DNA of 64,000 nt from Peribacillus simplex (GCF_030123325.1 NZ_CP126106.1:3996001-4060000); one strand, 5' to 3'; positions 17,680 through 26,305 are shown, counted from the first letter of the stretch. Notes: generated by a model not told the origin, from the letters alone. Numbers and translations: made by a program.

Positions 17680-17871
17680 ATGATTATTCTGCAGTATATT
17701 GGAAAAGTCTTTTCATTCATGCATAAGGATATACCGGAAACTCATGTTAAATGCCATGTTTGTGCAGGTACAGGTGCTTACGATATTTATACAGATTGTC
17801 TTACCTGTAATGCAAAGGGATTAATTAGTAAAGTTGAGTATAATAGGAGGCTTGAAGAGGGTGAGATTTAA
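17680..17871 (+). CDS. Small DnaJ-type zinc-finger protein
   Basis: A 63-residue protein with two cysteine motifs, CHVCAGTG (CxxCxGxG) and CLTCNAKG. Together they form one zinc site as in the central domain of DnaJ. A short hydrophobic N-terminus (MIILQYIGKVFSFM) and a charged tail flank it. Anti-TRAP of B. subtilis uses the same zinc fold, but the surrounding sequence does not match and I do not assign that role. AAGGAG lies eight bases before the ATG at 17680; the frame could be read from further upstream, but without a ribosome site. The gene is followed by its own strong terminator, so it is probably monocistronic. Confidence 0.7.
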   Translation: MIILQYIGKVFSFMHKDIPETHVKCHVCAGTGAYDIYTDCLTCNAKGLISKVEYNRRLEEGEI

Positions 17872-17901
17872 AGAATTTCATGAGGTCGATATATGTAAAC
17901 C

Positions 17902-17932
17902 AGAAGCAATATTGGCTATTGCTTCTTTTTTT
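17902..17932 (+). terminator. Terminator of the small zinc-finger gene
   Basis: GAAGCAATA and TATTGCTTC form a perfect 9-bp stem around TTGGC, followed by a run of seven or more T. Confidence 0.88.
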
Positions 17933-17994
17933 GTCCAAAAAGGTGCCGTTTGTCCCTAACATGTATAGGGTATTTTATTATCAGGGGGGATCAT

Positions 17995-18120
17995 ATGACA
18001 GCAAATACTCATATTGGTTTGGCTGTACCTGATTTGGATGCGACGATTAAGTGGTATGAGCAGGTGTCGGGATTCAAATTTGTGCCCCATTTTTCGAACA
18101 GTATAAAAAAGTGCCTATGA
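17995..18120 (+). pseudogene. Truncated duplicate of the VOC/glyoxalase gene
   Basis: From the ATG at 17995 the frame reads MTANTHIGLAVPDLDATIKW and YEQVSGFKF. This matches the first 29 residues of the intact VOC protein at 19649 almost exactly. It then diverges and stops within about 12 codons. The matching DNA begins upstream at 17914, inside the preceding terminator, and runs about 170 bases; the second copy is at 19566. The right side abuts IS3-family remnant sequence. It is a dead copy made by duplication and then broken. Confidence 0.85.
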
Positions 18121-18640
18121 AGCTAATAAGTGGTCCCCGTATTGTACCGTGGCTATTTTCTTTAGCCCCTATTGATAACGACACTCATTATATTCTTCAA
18201 TAACTCGATCAACTTCTTCCTTCACATCTGTTAATGATTCTGCTATATCTTTAAAGTGGCCAAAAAACTTTCCATCGTCGCATCATTAACCCAACAGTTT
18301 CCCTTGCGGAACATGGATTGGGTTAGCCCAAGTTCCTTCACTTTGTTTTTAAATTGTGGAATAAGTGTATTGGAAGCCTTAGTCAGAATGCAGGATTGCA
18401 CTCCGCTGGAACTCGTGATTCACAGCCTGCCTTAGCTTATTTATAGTCACATAAACGATATTCATATCTAATGATGTGGAATGATACATAACTATTTCTT
18501 TTTTTGGCCACATCTTTTACGCATGACAAATACGCCTTTTGATCCTTCCATAATAAAGGTAGGTAATGTCTGTATCGTACAATTTTAACTCTTTAAGTGC
18601 CTCTATCATAAGTCGTAGCATTTCATCGTCTGTTAAAACT
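18121..18640 (-). pseudogene. IS3-family (IS150-like) transposase remnant
   Basis: On the minus strand, broken frames give the DDE-domain blocks of an IS3-family OrfB. TDITYLYYG comes first, then a block with LDMNIVYVTINKLRQAV, then ILHSD-stop-GFQYT, where the family has HSDQGFQYT. KELGLTQSMFRKGNCWVND follows, then ATMESFFGHFKD and a final VIEEYNECRYQ. A stop codon replaces a conserved glutamine and frameshifts occur earlier, so no functional transposase is made. No intact terminal inverted repeats were recognised. The 260 bases up to 18937 contain only A+T-rich sequence and a hairpin near 18786-18813 (AAGCCC with GGGCTT) without a clear T-run. Confidence 0.8.
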
Positions 18641-18946
18641 ACAGTAATCTTAATATCATCACCTATGTATCCGGATTGGCCATGAACTCATCCTCCTTGC
18701 TGTTAAATAGGGAATATGAACCATTCAGAATAATTGTTTAATCTATTAAAATAATTACTGATTTAAATAAATATATTAGAGATATAAGCCCCTCTCAATT
18801 TAGAGAAGGGCTTTAACTATGGAGGAGTAACCTTAGGGGTGCACAATAATAGAAGAATGATTTGTGAAAAGCCCTTAAACCTATACATATTAGCTAATTA
18901 TATATTATCTTAATGTAACAAATGATAAGTCAAAGGAGTGATATAT

Positions 18947-19333
18947 TTGAAAGTGGAAGGTGTATATACTTATTTATGTGAAAATTGTCAAACACTGTTT
19001 GGCGTAGTATCTCGTCTTTCTGTTATGGAAGATAGAATTGATACTCTGACGTGTCCTAAGTGTTCTAAGAAAGTAGCAGTATGTATTGGAGAAGGGCATA
19101 TAAATTACGTAACTCATGAAAGAAGGGAAAAAATAATAACGAACGAAACGGATGAGATATCACAACTACCAGAATTATTAACTGTAGAGCATTTGGCAGA
19201 TTATTTAAATGTTAGTGAAAGAACGGCCGATGAATACATGGGAAGTCCCGATTTTCCTTTAATTCGTTTAAAAAGGTCCAAGAGGGTTTTCAGGGATGAC
19301 TTTTTAGACTGGTTACAATCAAAGAAAAAATAA
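18947..19333 (+). CDS. Zinc-ribbon plus excisionase-like helix-turn-helix protein
   Basis: A 128-residue protein in two parts. Residues about 8-45 have the pattern YLCENCQ...LTCPKCSKKV, a four-cysteine zinc ribbon. Residues about 75-128 (PELLTVEHLADYLNVSERTADEYM...FPLIRLKRSKRVFRDDFLDWLQS) form a winged helix-turn-helix of the excisionase/MerR-like HTH_17 family. It probably binds DNA as a small regulator. AAAGGAG lies eight bases before the TTG at 18947; the GTG at 18938 overlaps that site. No integrase or phage gene is adjacent, so a true excisionase role is unsupported. It sits between the two duplicated segments of the VOC region. Confidence 0.72.
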   Translation: MKVEGVYTYLCENCQTLFGVVSRLSVMEDRIDTLTCPKCSKKVAVCIGEGHINYVTHERREKIITNETDEISQLPELLTVEHLADYLNVSERTADEYMGSPDFPLIRLKRSKRVFRDDFLDWLQSKKK

Positions 19334-19648
19334 AACAAGAAGAAGTCATTTGGAAATTGTATGGCTAATAGAAATTTTAAAAAAAGCTGAGGTGCTACGT
19401 AATGGCAGCACCTTATTTGTATTTTTTTATTTAATCTGTTGGTCTGCAAAGCTATCAAGCTAAGCCAAGACTTCCTGATTTATGACCATTACCTTCCGCT
19501 TGTTCCTGCACCGTCTGCTTCATTAAATTCATTTTCCCTCGACTACTTATCTTATTTATCCCATAGGCTATTGCTTCTGTTTTTTGTCCAAAAAGGTGCC
19601 GTTTGCCCCTAACAGTACGAGGGTATTTTATGATCAGGGGGGATACAT

Positions 19649-20122
19649 ATGACAGCAATTACTCATATTGGATTGGCTGTACCTGATTTGGATGCTGCGA
19701 TTAAGTGGTATGAGCAGGTGTTGGGTTTCAGGTTATTGGCGGGTCCATATTCGTTTGATGCAAGTGCGGAGAATGAACATAATATGACGAATGATCTTCT
19801 TGGTGATGATGTTAAAAAGATGCGCAATGCACATTTGATGGCGGATCATGGAGTGGGGATTGAGCTTTTTGAGTTTGAGGAGCCGAGGATGCCTAAAGGT
19901 GAGAGTCGCGGTTATGAAGGCTTTTTTCATATTTGCTTGATAGCGGATGATATCGAAAAGCTGGCTGATGATATTGCTGCTTCTGGCGGAAGAAAGCGAA
20001 GCGATATATGGAATACCTGGGAGAACAAGCCCTATTATTTAATATATTGTGAAGATCCTTTCGGCAATATCATTGAACTTTACAGCCGAAGCACGGAATT
20101 GATGTATGGAAATAGAGATTGA
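19649..20122 (+). CDS. VOC-family protein (glyoxalase/dioxygenase fold)
   Basis: A 157-residue member of the vicinal oxygen chelate superfamily built of two beta-alpha-beta-beta-beta modules. The first is ITHIGLAVPDLDAAIKWYEQVLGF with the metal-binding histidine at HIG. The second is GFFHICLIADDIEKLADDI with a second histidine. It ends YCEDPFGNIIELYSR, with the metal-binding glutamate near the C-terminus. It probably acts as a cytosolic metal-dependent lyase or isomerase on a small molecule; the substrate is not evident. GGGGGGAT precedes the ATG. A truncated duplicate lies 1.65 kb upstream. Confidence 0.88.
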   Translation: MTAITHIGLAVPDLDAAIKWYEQVLGFRLLAGPYSFDASAENEHNMTNDLLGDDVKKMRNAHLMADHGVGIELFEFEEPRMPKGESRGYEGFFHICLIADDIEKLADDIAASGGRKRSDIWNTWENKPYYLIYCEDPFGNIIELYSRSTELMYGNRD

Positions 20123-20126
20123 CAAG

Positions 20127-20160
20127 AACAGCCCCCAATTTAAGTATTGGGGGCTGTTTT
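20127..20160. terminator. Bidirectional terminator between the VOC gene and the protease
   Basis: AACAGCCCCCAAT and ATTGGGGGCTGTT form a 13-bp stem with a short loop, followed by T-rich sequence. It lies between convergent genes and can serve both. Confidence 0.85.
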
Positions 20161-20163
20161 ATA

Positions 20164-22047
20164 TCACTTTTTAACCGTTGTTTTTCTTGATTCGCTTACA
20201 TTTTTCGCTTTGTCTTTGGCATAGGTATATAGGTTCTGCCCGGCTTTTTGCTTAGGGATTTTAACCGAGAATGTGCCTTTGGACGTTGCTGTGGCAGAGC
20301 CGATCACTTTTTTTGATGCTTTGATGGATACCGTGGAGTTGGCTTCCGCTTTGCCTGTTACTTTTGTCGTTTTTGTTGTTACTGTGTTGACCGTCGGTTT
20401 ACTTGGAGCTGTTTTGTCTGCGACGGTCACGGTTTTGATCGAGCTAACATTTCCTGCTTTATCTGTTGCTGTAACGGATAGGACTTTTCCGGCTTTTTGT
20501 TTTTTTGACATCGTTACGGTGAAATTCCCTGCGCTGTTGGAATTTGCTTTGCCTAGAACCGTACTGCCAGTTTTGACAGTGACGGAAGAACTTGCTTCCG
20601 CTTTGCCGGTTACTTTGACGGTATTGTCACCCACCGTATTTACGGACGGTCTTGCAGGGGCCGTTTTATCTGCCACTTTAAATGAAACGGGTATACTTTT
20701 ATTTCCCGATTGATCGATTAGCCTCGTAGAGATGGTCGTACCGGCTGTTTGTTTTGCAATAGTCGTCGTAAACGTTTTTTCGCCGTTGATTTTCACTGTG
20801 GCGAGTTGTTTGTTAGCGGTATAAATGGAGACCGTCCCCGTTTTAAAATCGGTCGGGATTTTCCCATTGATCTTCGTGTCCTTATCGGATATCGCGGTCA
20901 CGGCCGGTTTGGTCAGCGTCTTCATCTCGAGTGCTTTTTTGGCATTGACCCGCCCGTTTCCATAGTATATGTCTTTCCCTTTCGCACCTAGGTCCACGGC
21001 TGAATCATAGAGGCGGTATTCGACCTCCGTTTTGTTGAGTTTGGGCTCATTGGACCAAATCAGTGCCGCTACACCCGCCACCATCGGCGTGGCCATCGAT
21101 GTTCCGCTCATCCAGCCGTATCTACCATATGGCAAGGTTGAGAGGATATCATCTCCAGGGGCCGCGATATCGACTGTTGAATGGTAGTTGGAATAACTGG
21201 GACGCCTGTCCCTTGAGTCAGTGGCCGCAACGGAAATGACGTGGCTGAATGCGGCTGGGTACACACGCTGTACATTTTTCCCCATATCCCCTTCATTCCC
21301 GGCAGCCGCGACGATCAATACCCCTTTTTTATAGGCTTCCTGGACGGCCTTGTTCAAGGCCTCCGAATAACTGGTGTCTCCTAAACTCATATTGATGATG
21401 TTTGCCTTTTGCTGAACGGCATAATGTATCGCCTCAATGATATCAGCCGTATTGGCATACTCTCCATCAAAAACGTTGATCGGCATTAGTTTAACGTTCG
21501 GGGCAACACCCGTTCCGCCTATGCCGTTGTTCGCAGAACCGGCAATGATGCCTGCGATATGTGTTCCATGCGCGCCTTTTGGTACGATATGCTTCCGATT
21601 TTTTACCGTATCATAGGCATTGACGATCTTCCCTTTTAAATCTTCGTGGTTGCGATCGATGCCGTCGTCAATGATGGCCACGATCAATTCCTTCGACCCC
21701 ATAGTTTTTGTCCACGCTGCACTCGTACCAAGCCTTTTATGATGCCATTGGTCTATGTAAGCTGGATCGTTCGGGCTTTCCATCTTCTTGAAAAGATAGT
21801 TTGGTTCTGCATATTCCACATTCTTCTGTTCTTCAAGCTCCTCGATCACGTTGTCGGTCGTTTCCCCTTTAGGAACCTCCACCTTCTCTATCAACTCGTT
21901 GATCGGCTCATCTTCCGTCTCTTTATATTTGACGATGACACCATCAGATTGCGGTGTCTCTTCTGCAGAAGCAGCATCCGGCTGGTAGATTGGCAGAATC
22001 ATGAACAGTAATAATACCGGCAGTAAAACCTGAATAATTTTGTGCAT
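20164..22047 (-). CDS. Secreted subtilisin-like (S8) serine protease with Ig-like repeats
   Basis: A 627-residue exported protease. Residues 1-28 are a signal peptide ending AASA. About 36-86 is an I9-type propeptide (VIVKYKE...VEYAEPNYLF). The catalytic domain spans about 100-375. The triad is Asp127 (VAIIDDGID), His160 (GAHGTHIAG) and Ser317 (MSGTSMATP), with Asn251 (AAGNEG) as the oxyanion residue. The usual D-[ST]-G around the aspartate is DDG here. Three Ig-like beta repeats of about 80 residues follow (the second and third begin DKTAP), then a basic C-terminus. The repeats probably hold the enzyme at the cell wall. It starts at an ATG after TTGGAGTGA. Confidence 0.93.
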   Translation of the reverse strand: MHKIIQVLLPVLLLFMILPIYQPDAASAEETPQSDGVIVKYKETEDEPINELIEKVEVPKGETTDNVIEELEEQKNVEYAEPNYLFKKMESPNDPAYIDQWHHKRLGTSAAWTKTMGSKELIVAIIDDGIDRNHEDLKGKIVNAYDTVKNRKHIVPKGAHGTHIAGIIAGSANNGIGGTGVAPNVKLMPINVFDGEYANTADIIEAIHYAVQQKANIINMSLGDTSYSEALNKAVQEAYKKGVLIVAAAGNEGDMGKNVQRVYPAAFSHVISVAATDSRDRRPSYSNYHSTVDIAAPGDDILSTLPYGRYGWMSGTSMATPMVAGVAALIWSNEPKLNKTEVEYRLYDSAVDLGAKGKDIYYGNGRVNAKKALEMKTLTKPAVTAISDKDTKINGKIPTDFKTGTVSIYTANKQLATVKINGEKTFTTTIAKQTAGTTISTRLIDQSGNKSIPVSFKVADKTAPARPSVNTVGDNTVKVTGKAEASSSVTVKTGSTVLGKANSNSAGNFTVTMSKKQKAGKVLSVTATDKAGNVSSIKTVTVADKTAPSKPTVNTVTTKTTKVTGKAEANSTVSIKASKKVIGSATATSKGTFSVKIPKQKAGQNLYTYAKDKAKNVSESRKTTVKK

Positions 22048-22216
22048 ACAATCACTCCAAAAATATGATTAAGAATAGCTATCGATGAGGTTATATCATG
22101 ATCCAATTCTACTATTATTCCTAACTAGATTGTATACCGTCTGATTTGGATTTACTAACCTTTTTATCTAGTTAAAATAGCTTATTTAAAAAACAAACAA
22201 ACGCTATAAAGCGGAC
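22048..22216. other. Upstream region of the S8 protease
   Basis: A+T-rich sequence that must carry the protease promoter; I see no convincing -35/-10 pair. The 13 bases CGCTATAAAGCGG at 22202-22214 recur just beyond the other side of the tandem array (22973-22985), as if flanking the inserted element. Confidence 0.4.
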
Positions 22217-22970
22217 TCAGTTTGTCTACAAAATGGGGTTCTGCCTAAATTCTAAATGAACGGAAGGTACGAGACTCCTGCGGGAAAAGCGAGTCCAAGG
22301 GAGACCCCGCAGACCGAAACGGCGAGAAGGCTCACGGACCGCTCGCGGAAAGGAGTGCCTGGAGTGGAATTGAATTCAACAAACCCTCAAAAAAACTGCA
22401 GGCAAAAGGAGTTCTATCTTACTGTTAAAACAAAGTTGATTGGAGCGGGTGTTCGAGACTCCTGCTTAGAAAAGCGCGTCCAGGGGAGACCCCGCAGACG
22501 CGAAGCGTCGAGGAGGCTCCCGGACCGCCCGCGGAAAGCGAGTGCCTGGAGCGGAAATCAACAAACAAAAAACTATAGGCAAAAGGAGTTCTATCTTACT
22601 GTTAAAACAAAGTTGATTGGAGCGGAAGGTACGAGACTCCTGCGGGAAAAGCGAGTCCAGGGGAGACCCCGCAGACGCGAAGCGTTGAGGAGGCTCCCGG
22701 ACCGCCCGCGGAAAGCGAGTGCCTGGAGCGGAAATCAACAAACAAAAAACTGCAGGCAAAAGGAGTTCTATCTTACTGTTAAAACAAAGTTGATTGGAGC
22801 GGAAGGTACGAGACTCCTGCGGGAAAAGCGAGTCCAGGGGAGACCCCGCAGGCGCGAAGCGTCGAGGAGGCTCCCGGACCACCCACGGAAAGCGAGTGCC
22901 TGGAGCGGAAATCAACAATCCCTCAAAAAAACTGCAGGCAAACCCGATTTCCTCGAGTTTGCCTGCAGTC
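22217..22970. repeat. Tandem array of the structured repeat, 177-bp period
   Basis: Four copies of the 126-128 bp GTTGATT...AATCAAC unit start near 22258 (damaged), 22435, 22612 and 22789. The last three starts are exactly 177 bases apart, because each 128-bp unit is followed by a 49-base spacer ending in TTAAAACAAA. The left edge reads CAGTTTGTCTACAAAATGG. The right edge is the terminator hairpin of the liv operon, whose sequence is related to that left edge. Copies 3 and 4 differ at very few positions, so the expansion is recent. Open frames across it on both strands are repeat artefacts. Confidence 0.9.
22925..22969 (-). terminator. Terminator of the first liv operon
   Basis: On the minus strand ACTGCAGGCAAAC and GTTTGCCTGCAGT form a 13-bp stem, then a run of seven T. 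The same hairpin type, with base changes, ends bofC at 59.2 kb. Confidence 0.88.
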
Positions 22971-22986
22971 ATCGCTATAAAGCGGT

Positions 22987-23694
22987 TTAATGTCCACCTA
23001 AATAGGCATTCTTGATTTCTTCGCTTGCGGTCAGTTCCTCTGATTTGCCCGATAGGACAATTCGGCCGGTTTCGACAACATAGGCTCTGTCCGCGATGGA
23101 TAGTGCTAAGTTGGCATTTTGTTCGACCAGCAGGATCGTGGTACCTGTTTTGTTGATTTCTTCGATGATGTTAAAGATTTGCTTCACCAATAATGGCGCG
23201 AGTCCCATCGATGGCTCGTCCAATAACAGGAGCCGTGGCTTGGCCATGAGGGCCCTGCCCATTGCGAGCATTTGCTGTTCCCCTCCGGAAAGGGTTCCGG
23301 ATTGCTGTTTCAGGCGCTCTAGCAAACGCGGGAATAATTCATAGACTTTCTCCATATCCTGCTTGATGCCTGCCTTATCTTTGCGTAAATAAGCACCAAG
23401 CTGAAGGTTTTCTTCAACCGTCATGTTAGCAAAGACACGCCGGCCTTCAGGGACATGGGAGATGCCCATTTTCACGATGGATTGTGCTGCCTTTCCGCCG
23501 ATGGATTGCCCTTCGTAGATGATCTTCCCTTGTTTTGGTTTTAATAGGCCGGAAATGCTTTTCAGCATCGTGCTTTTCCCGGCACCGTTCGCCCCGATAA
23601 GGGTCACGATTTCGCCTTCGTTAATAGAAAGCGAGACACCTTTCAAGGCTTGAATGTTTCCATAATAGACGTTGATGTCCTCGATTTTTAACAT
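22987..23694 (-). CDS. livF: Branched-chain amino-acid ABC transporter ATPase LivF (copy 1)
   Basis: A 235-residue ABC ATPase, one of the two that drive a LivJHMGF uptake system for leucine, isoleucine, valine or similar amides. It has Walker A GANGAGKSTMLK, the signature LSGGEQQMLAMGRAL, Walker B LLLLDEPSMGLAP and the switch histidine-equivalent region TTILLVEQNANLAL. LVEQN is typical of LivF. It abuts livG by one base. A paralogue of very similar sequence lies at 28.2 kb in the second operon. Confidence 0.95.
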   Translation of the reverse strand: MLKIEDINVYYGNIQALKGVSLSINEGEIVTLIGANGAGKSTMLKSISGLLKPKQGKIIYEGQSIGGKAAQSIVKMGISHVPEGRRVFANMTVEENLQLGAYLRKDKAGIKQDMEKVYELFPRLLERLKQQSGTLSGGEQQMLAMGRALMAKPRLLLLDEPSMGLAPLLVKQIFNIIEEINKTGTTILLVEQNANLALSIADRAYVVETGRIVLSGKSEELTASEEIKNAYLGGH

Positions 23695-24476
23695 TATGAA
23701 ACCTCCTCGCCCAGATAGGCCTCGATGACTTTTGGATTGTTACGGATTTCCTCTGGCTTTCCTTGAGCGATCAGTTGTCCGTGATCGAGTACGTATATGC
23801 GTTCGCAAACACCCATGACGAGGGGCATATCATGCTCTATCAATAATACGGTCAAATCGAATTTCTCACGGATGAGGGCAATCAGGTTCATGAGTTCGTG
23901 CGTTTCCTGGGGATTCATCCCCGCAGCCGGTTCATCCAGCAAAAGCAGTTTCGGGTTGGCTGCAAGTGCGCGGGCGATTTCCAAACGTCTTTGTTTACCA
24001 TATGGCAGGTTCTTTGCCTTTTCATCCTTATATTGATCAAGGTTGAAGATCTTCAGGAACTCGATCGCCTTTTCATCCATTTCCTTTTCGCCTTTAAAAT
24101 GGATCGGCATGCGTAAGATCGAACTTAAGATGCCATGTTTCGAAAGCGAATGATAGGCCACTTTAACATTATCGATCACGGATAGTTCACTGAATAAGCG
24201 AATGTTCTGGAATGTCCGGCTGATCCCTTTTTGCGTGATTTTATATGGAGGCAGTTTTCTTAAGTTCTCACCTTCCAAAGAAATGGTGCCCTCCGTCGGG
24301 ACGTAAACTCCTGTCAGCAAATTAAAGAAAGTTGTTTTTCCAGCGCCGTTCGGCCCGATCAAGCCAATCAGTTCTCCTGGATATAACTCGACGTTAACAT
24401 CAGAAACGGCTTTAAGCCCTCCGAACTGGATGCCGACTGAATCAACTTTAAGCAGCGGTGTTTTTATTTTTTTCAT
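23694..24476 (-). CDS. livG: Branched-chain amino-acid ABC transporter ATPase LivG (copy 1)
   Basis: The second ATPase of the system, 260 residues. Walker A is GPNGAGKTTFFNLL, the signature is the LivG-type LPYGKQRRLEIARAL instead of LSGGQ, and Walker B is LLLLDEPAAGMN. The final VIEAYLGEE is the usual LivG tail. AAAGGAGG precedes the ATG, which lies 29 bases inside the end of livM, so translation is probably coupled. Confidence 0.95.
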   Translation of the reverse strand: MKKIKTPLLKVDSVGIQFGGLKAVSDVNVELYPGELIGLIGPNGAGKTTFFNLLTGVYVPTEGTISLEGENLRKLPPYKITQKGISRTFQNIRLFSELSVIDNVKVAYHSLSKHGILSSILRMPIHFKGEKEMDEKAIEFLKIFNLDQYKDEKAKNLPYGKQRRLEIARALAANPKLLLLDEPAAGMNPQETHELMNLIALIREKFDLTVLLIEHDMPLVMGVCERIYVLDHGQLIAQGKPEEIRNNPKVIEAYLGEEVS

Positions 24477-25413
24477 GGCTGCTTCCTCCTTTACGTTTGA
24501 ACATGGATGTTAATTCTTTTGTCCCCATTAAACCTTGTGGACGATAGAGCATCATCACGATAAGGACAAGGCTGTAGATGATCATGCGCGTTTCCGGATA
24601 ATCCTGAAGGAAAGTCGTGACTACCGTCAGTAATATCGCGGCCAATACGGCACCGGAAAGACTTCCAAGACCGCCAAGTACCACTAGGATCAAAATATCG
24701 AATGATTTCAGGAATCCGAAATTCGATGGCTGGATGATATAGAAGTTATGAGCGTAAAGCCCTCCGGCAATACCGGCAAAAAAAGCACCGATCGCAAACG
24801 CGACAACTTTGTAATACGTCGTGTTGATCCCCATCGAATCGGCAGCCGTCTCGTCCTCGCGGATCGATATGCAGGCCCTGCCATGGGTCGAGCTAGTAAA
24901 GTTCCGGATGACGATGATCGTAACGATGACGGAAGCGAATACCCACGGCCAAGTGGTCAAATGGGAAACCTGCATGCCGCTCGCCCCGCCGACATAATCG
25001 ATATTCAAAAGCATGATCCGGACTATTTCCCCAAAACCGAGGGTCGCAATCGCCAGGTAGTCACCTTTTAAGCGTAAGCTTGGAATTCCGATGATCAAGC
25101 CAGCCAACGCTGACGCCAAACCGCCGACTATCAATGCCGCATAAAATGGCATTTCCAGCTTCATCGTCATTACGGCCGAAGCATAGGCACCGACGGCCAG
25201 GAATCCGGCATGTCCGATGGAGAACTGGCCGGTTATCCCGATGATCAAGTGCAGGCTCGCTGCCAGAATGATATTGATCCCGATGAACATGAGCGTATTT
25301 TGATAAAAAGGATTTAGCGATCCGCCGCCGATTAACACTTGAACTACGGCGAAAAAGATCAATGATAGTGAAATCGAGAGCCAAAAACCTTTTGCTCGCT
25401 TAATTGTAGTCAT
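24448..25413 (-). CDS. livM: Branched-chain amino-acid ABC transporter permease LivM (copy 1)
   Basis: A 321-residue permease with about nine or ten membrane helices. TGQFSIGHAGFLAVGAYASA and LRLKGDYLAIATLGFGEIVR, the EAA-like coupling loop, are hallmarks of LivM. It forms a heterodimeric channel with LivH. GGGGAGA lies before the ATG; the gene follows livH by 13 bases and overlaps livG. Its tail is rich in lysine and short. Confidence 0.94.
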   Translation of the reverse strand: MTTIKRAKGFWLSISLSLIFFAVVQVLIGGGSLNPFYQNTLMFIGINIILAASLHLIIGITGQFSIGHAGFLAVGAYASAVMTMKLEMPFYAALIVGGLASALAGLIIGIPSLRLKGDYLAIATLGFGEIVRIMLLNIDYVGGASGMQVSHLTTWPWVFASVIVTIIVIRNFTSSTHGRACISIREDETAADSMGINTTYYKVVAFAIGAFFAGIAGGLYAHNFYIIQPSNFGFLKSFDILILVVLGGLGSLSGAVLAAILLTVVTTFLQDYPETRMIIYSLVLIVMMLYRPQGLMGTKELTSMFKRKGGSSHEKNKNTAA

Positions 25414-25426
25414 TGCTTTGTCTCCC

Positions 25427-26305
25427 CTATACTTTTTCTTTTTTGTTTTTACCGAATAAGCCTTGTGGCATGAAAATCAAGATAAGAATCAGTACGACGA
25501 AGGCTACAGCATCACGCCATAATGAGTAACCGGCGGCGCTGACCAAAGCTTCGATGACACCTAGCAATAGGCCACCGACCATAGCGCCCGGTATAATCCC
25601 GATCCCTCCAAGTACGGCGGCAACGAATGCCTTCAATCCCGGTAGCACACCCATGAGCGGCTCGATCTTAATATAGTAAATACCGAAAATGACGCCCGCT
25701 GCCCCAGCCAATGCGGAACCGATTGCAAAGGTGGCAGAAATCGTATTATCGACATTTATTCCCATCAGCTTGGCTGCATCCGCGTCGAAGGAAACGGCAC
25801 GCATCGCTTTTCCTATTTTTGATTTATGAACGATGATTTGAAGGATGATCATTAGAACTACGGCCACTCCAAAAATCAAAACCGATTGACTATTGATGGA
25901 AACTCCAAAAATATCGAACTTGTCTGTCGGCAATACATCATTCGGATAAGCTTCCGGCTGTGCACCGCGGACGTAGATGAATCCGTATTCGATCAAAAGG
26001 GAAACACCGATGGCAGTGATAAGGGCAGCAATCCGTGTTGCGTTACGCAATGGCTTGTACGCGATACGCTCGATCAAAACCCCGAACAGCGCACAGACCG
26101 TCATCGAGATTAATAGGGCGGGAATGAATGACAGATCCAGAACCGTTATCGAGTAAAACCCAACGAATGAGCCGACCATGAATACATCGCCATGTGCGAA
26201 GTTTATCAATTTGACAATCCCGTAAACCATCGTATATCCGAGAGCGATAAGGGCATAAATACTTCCTAGTGAAACCCCGTTTATTAACTGTTGTATCAAT
26301 TCCAT
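25427..26305 (-). CDS. livH: Branched-chain amino-acid ABC transporter permease LivH (copy 1)
   Basis: The partner permease, 292 residues with eight or more membrane helices. LINGVSLGSIYALIALGYTMVYG and LINFAHGDVFMVG at the N-terminus are diagnostic. MRAVSFDADAAKLMGIN and GLKAFVAAVLGGIG form the coupling region. The start is the ATG at 26305, eight bases after AAGGAG; an upstream in-frame ATG would add eight residues without a ribosome site. Confidence 0.94.
   Translation of the reverse strand: MELIQQLINGVSLGSIYALIALGYTMVYGIVKLINFAHGDVFMVGSFVGFYSITVLDLSFIPALLISMTVCALFGVLIERIAYKPLRNATRIAALITAIGVSLLIEYGFIYVRGAQPEAYPNDVLPTDKFDIFGVSINSQSVLIFGVAVVLMIILQIIVHKSKIGKAMRAVSFDADAAKLMGINVDNTISATFAIGSALAGAAGVIFGIYYIKIEPLMGVLPGLKAFVAAVLGGIGIIPGAMVGGLLLGVIEALVSAAGYSLWRDAVAFVVLILILIFMPQGLFGKNKKEKV

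Noticed and set aside
18590..18680. A CsrA-like fragment (IGDDIKITVV) upstream of the IS remnant
   Set aside because: Only about ten residues match and the frame joins transposase sequence; probably chance or a scrap too short to name.
22256..23015. Open frames of 70-244 residues on both strands of the tandem repeat
   Set aside because: They repeat the same peptide with the 177-bp period and come from a G+C-rich structured element.
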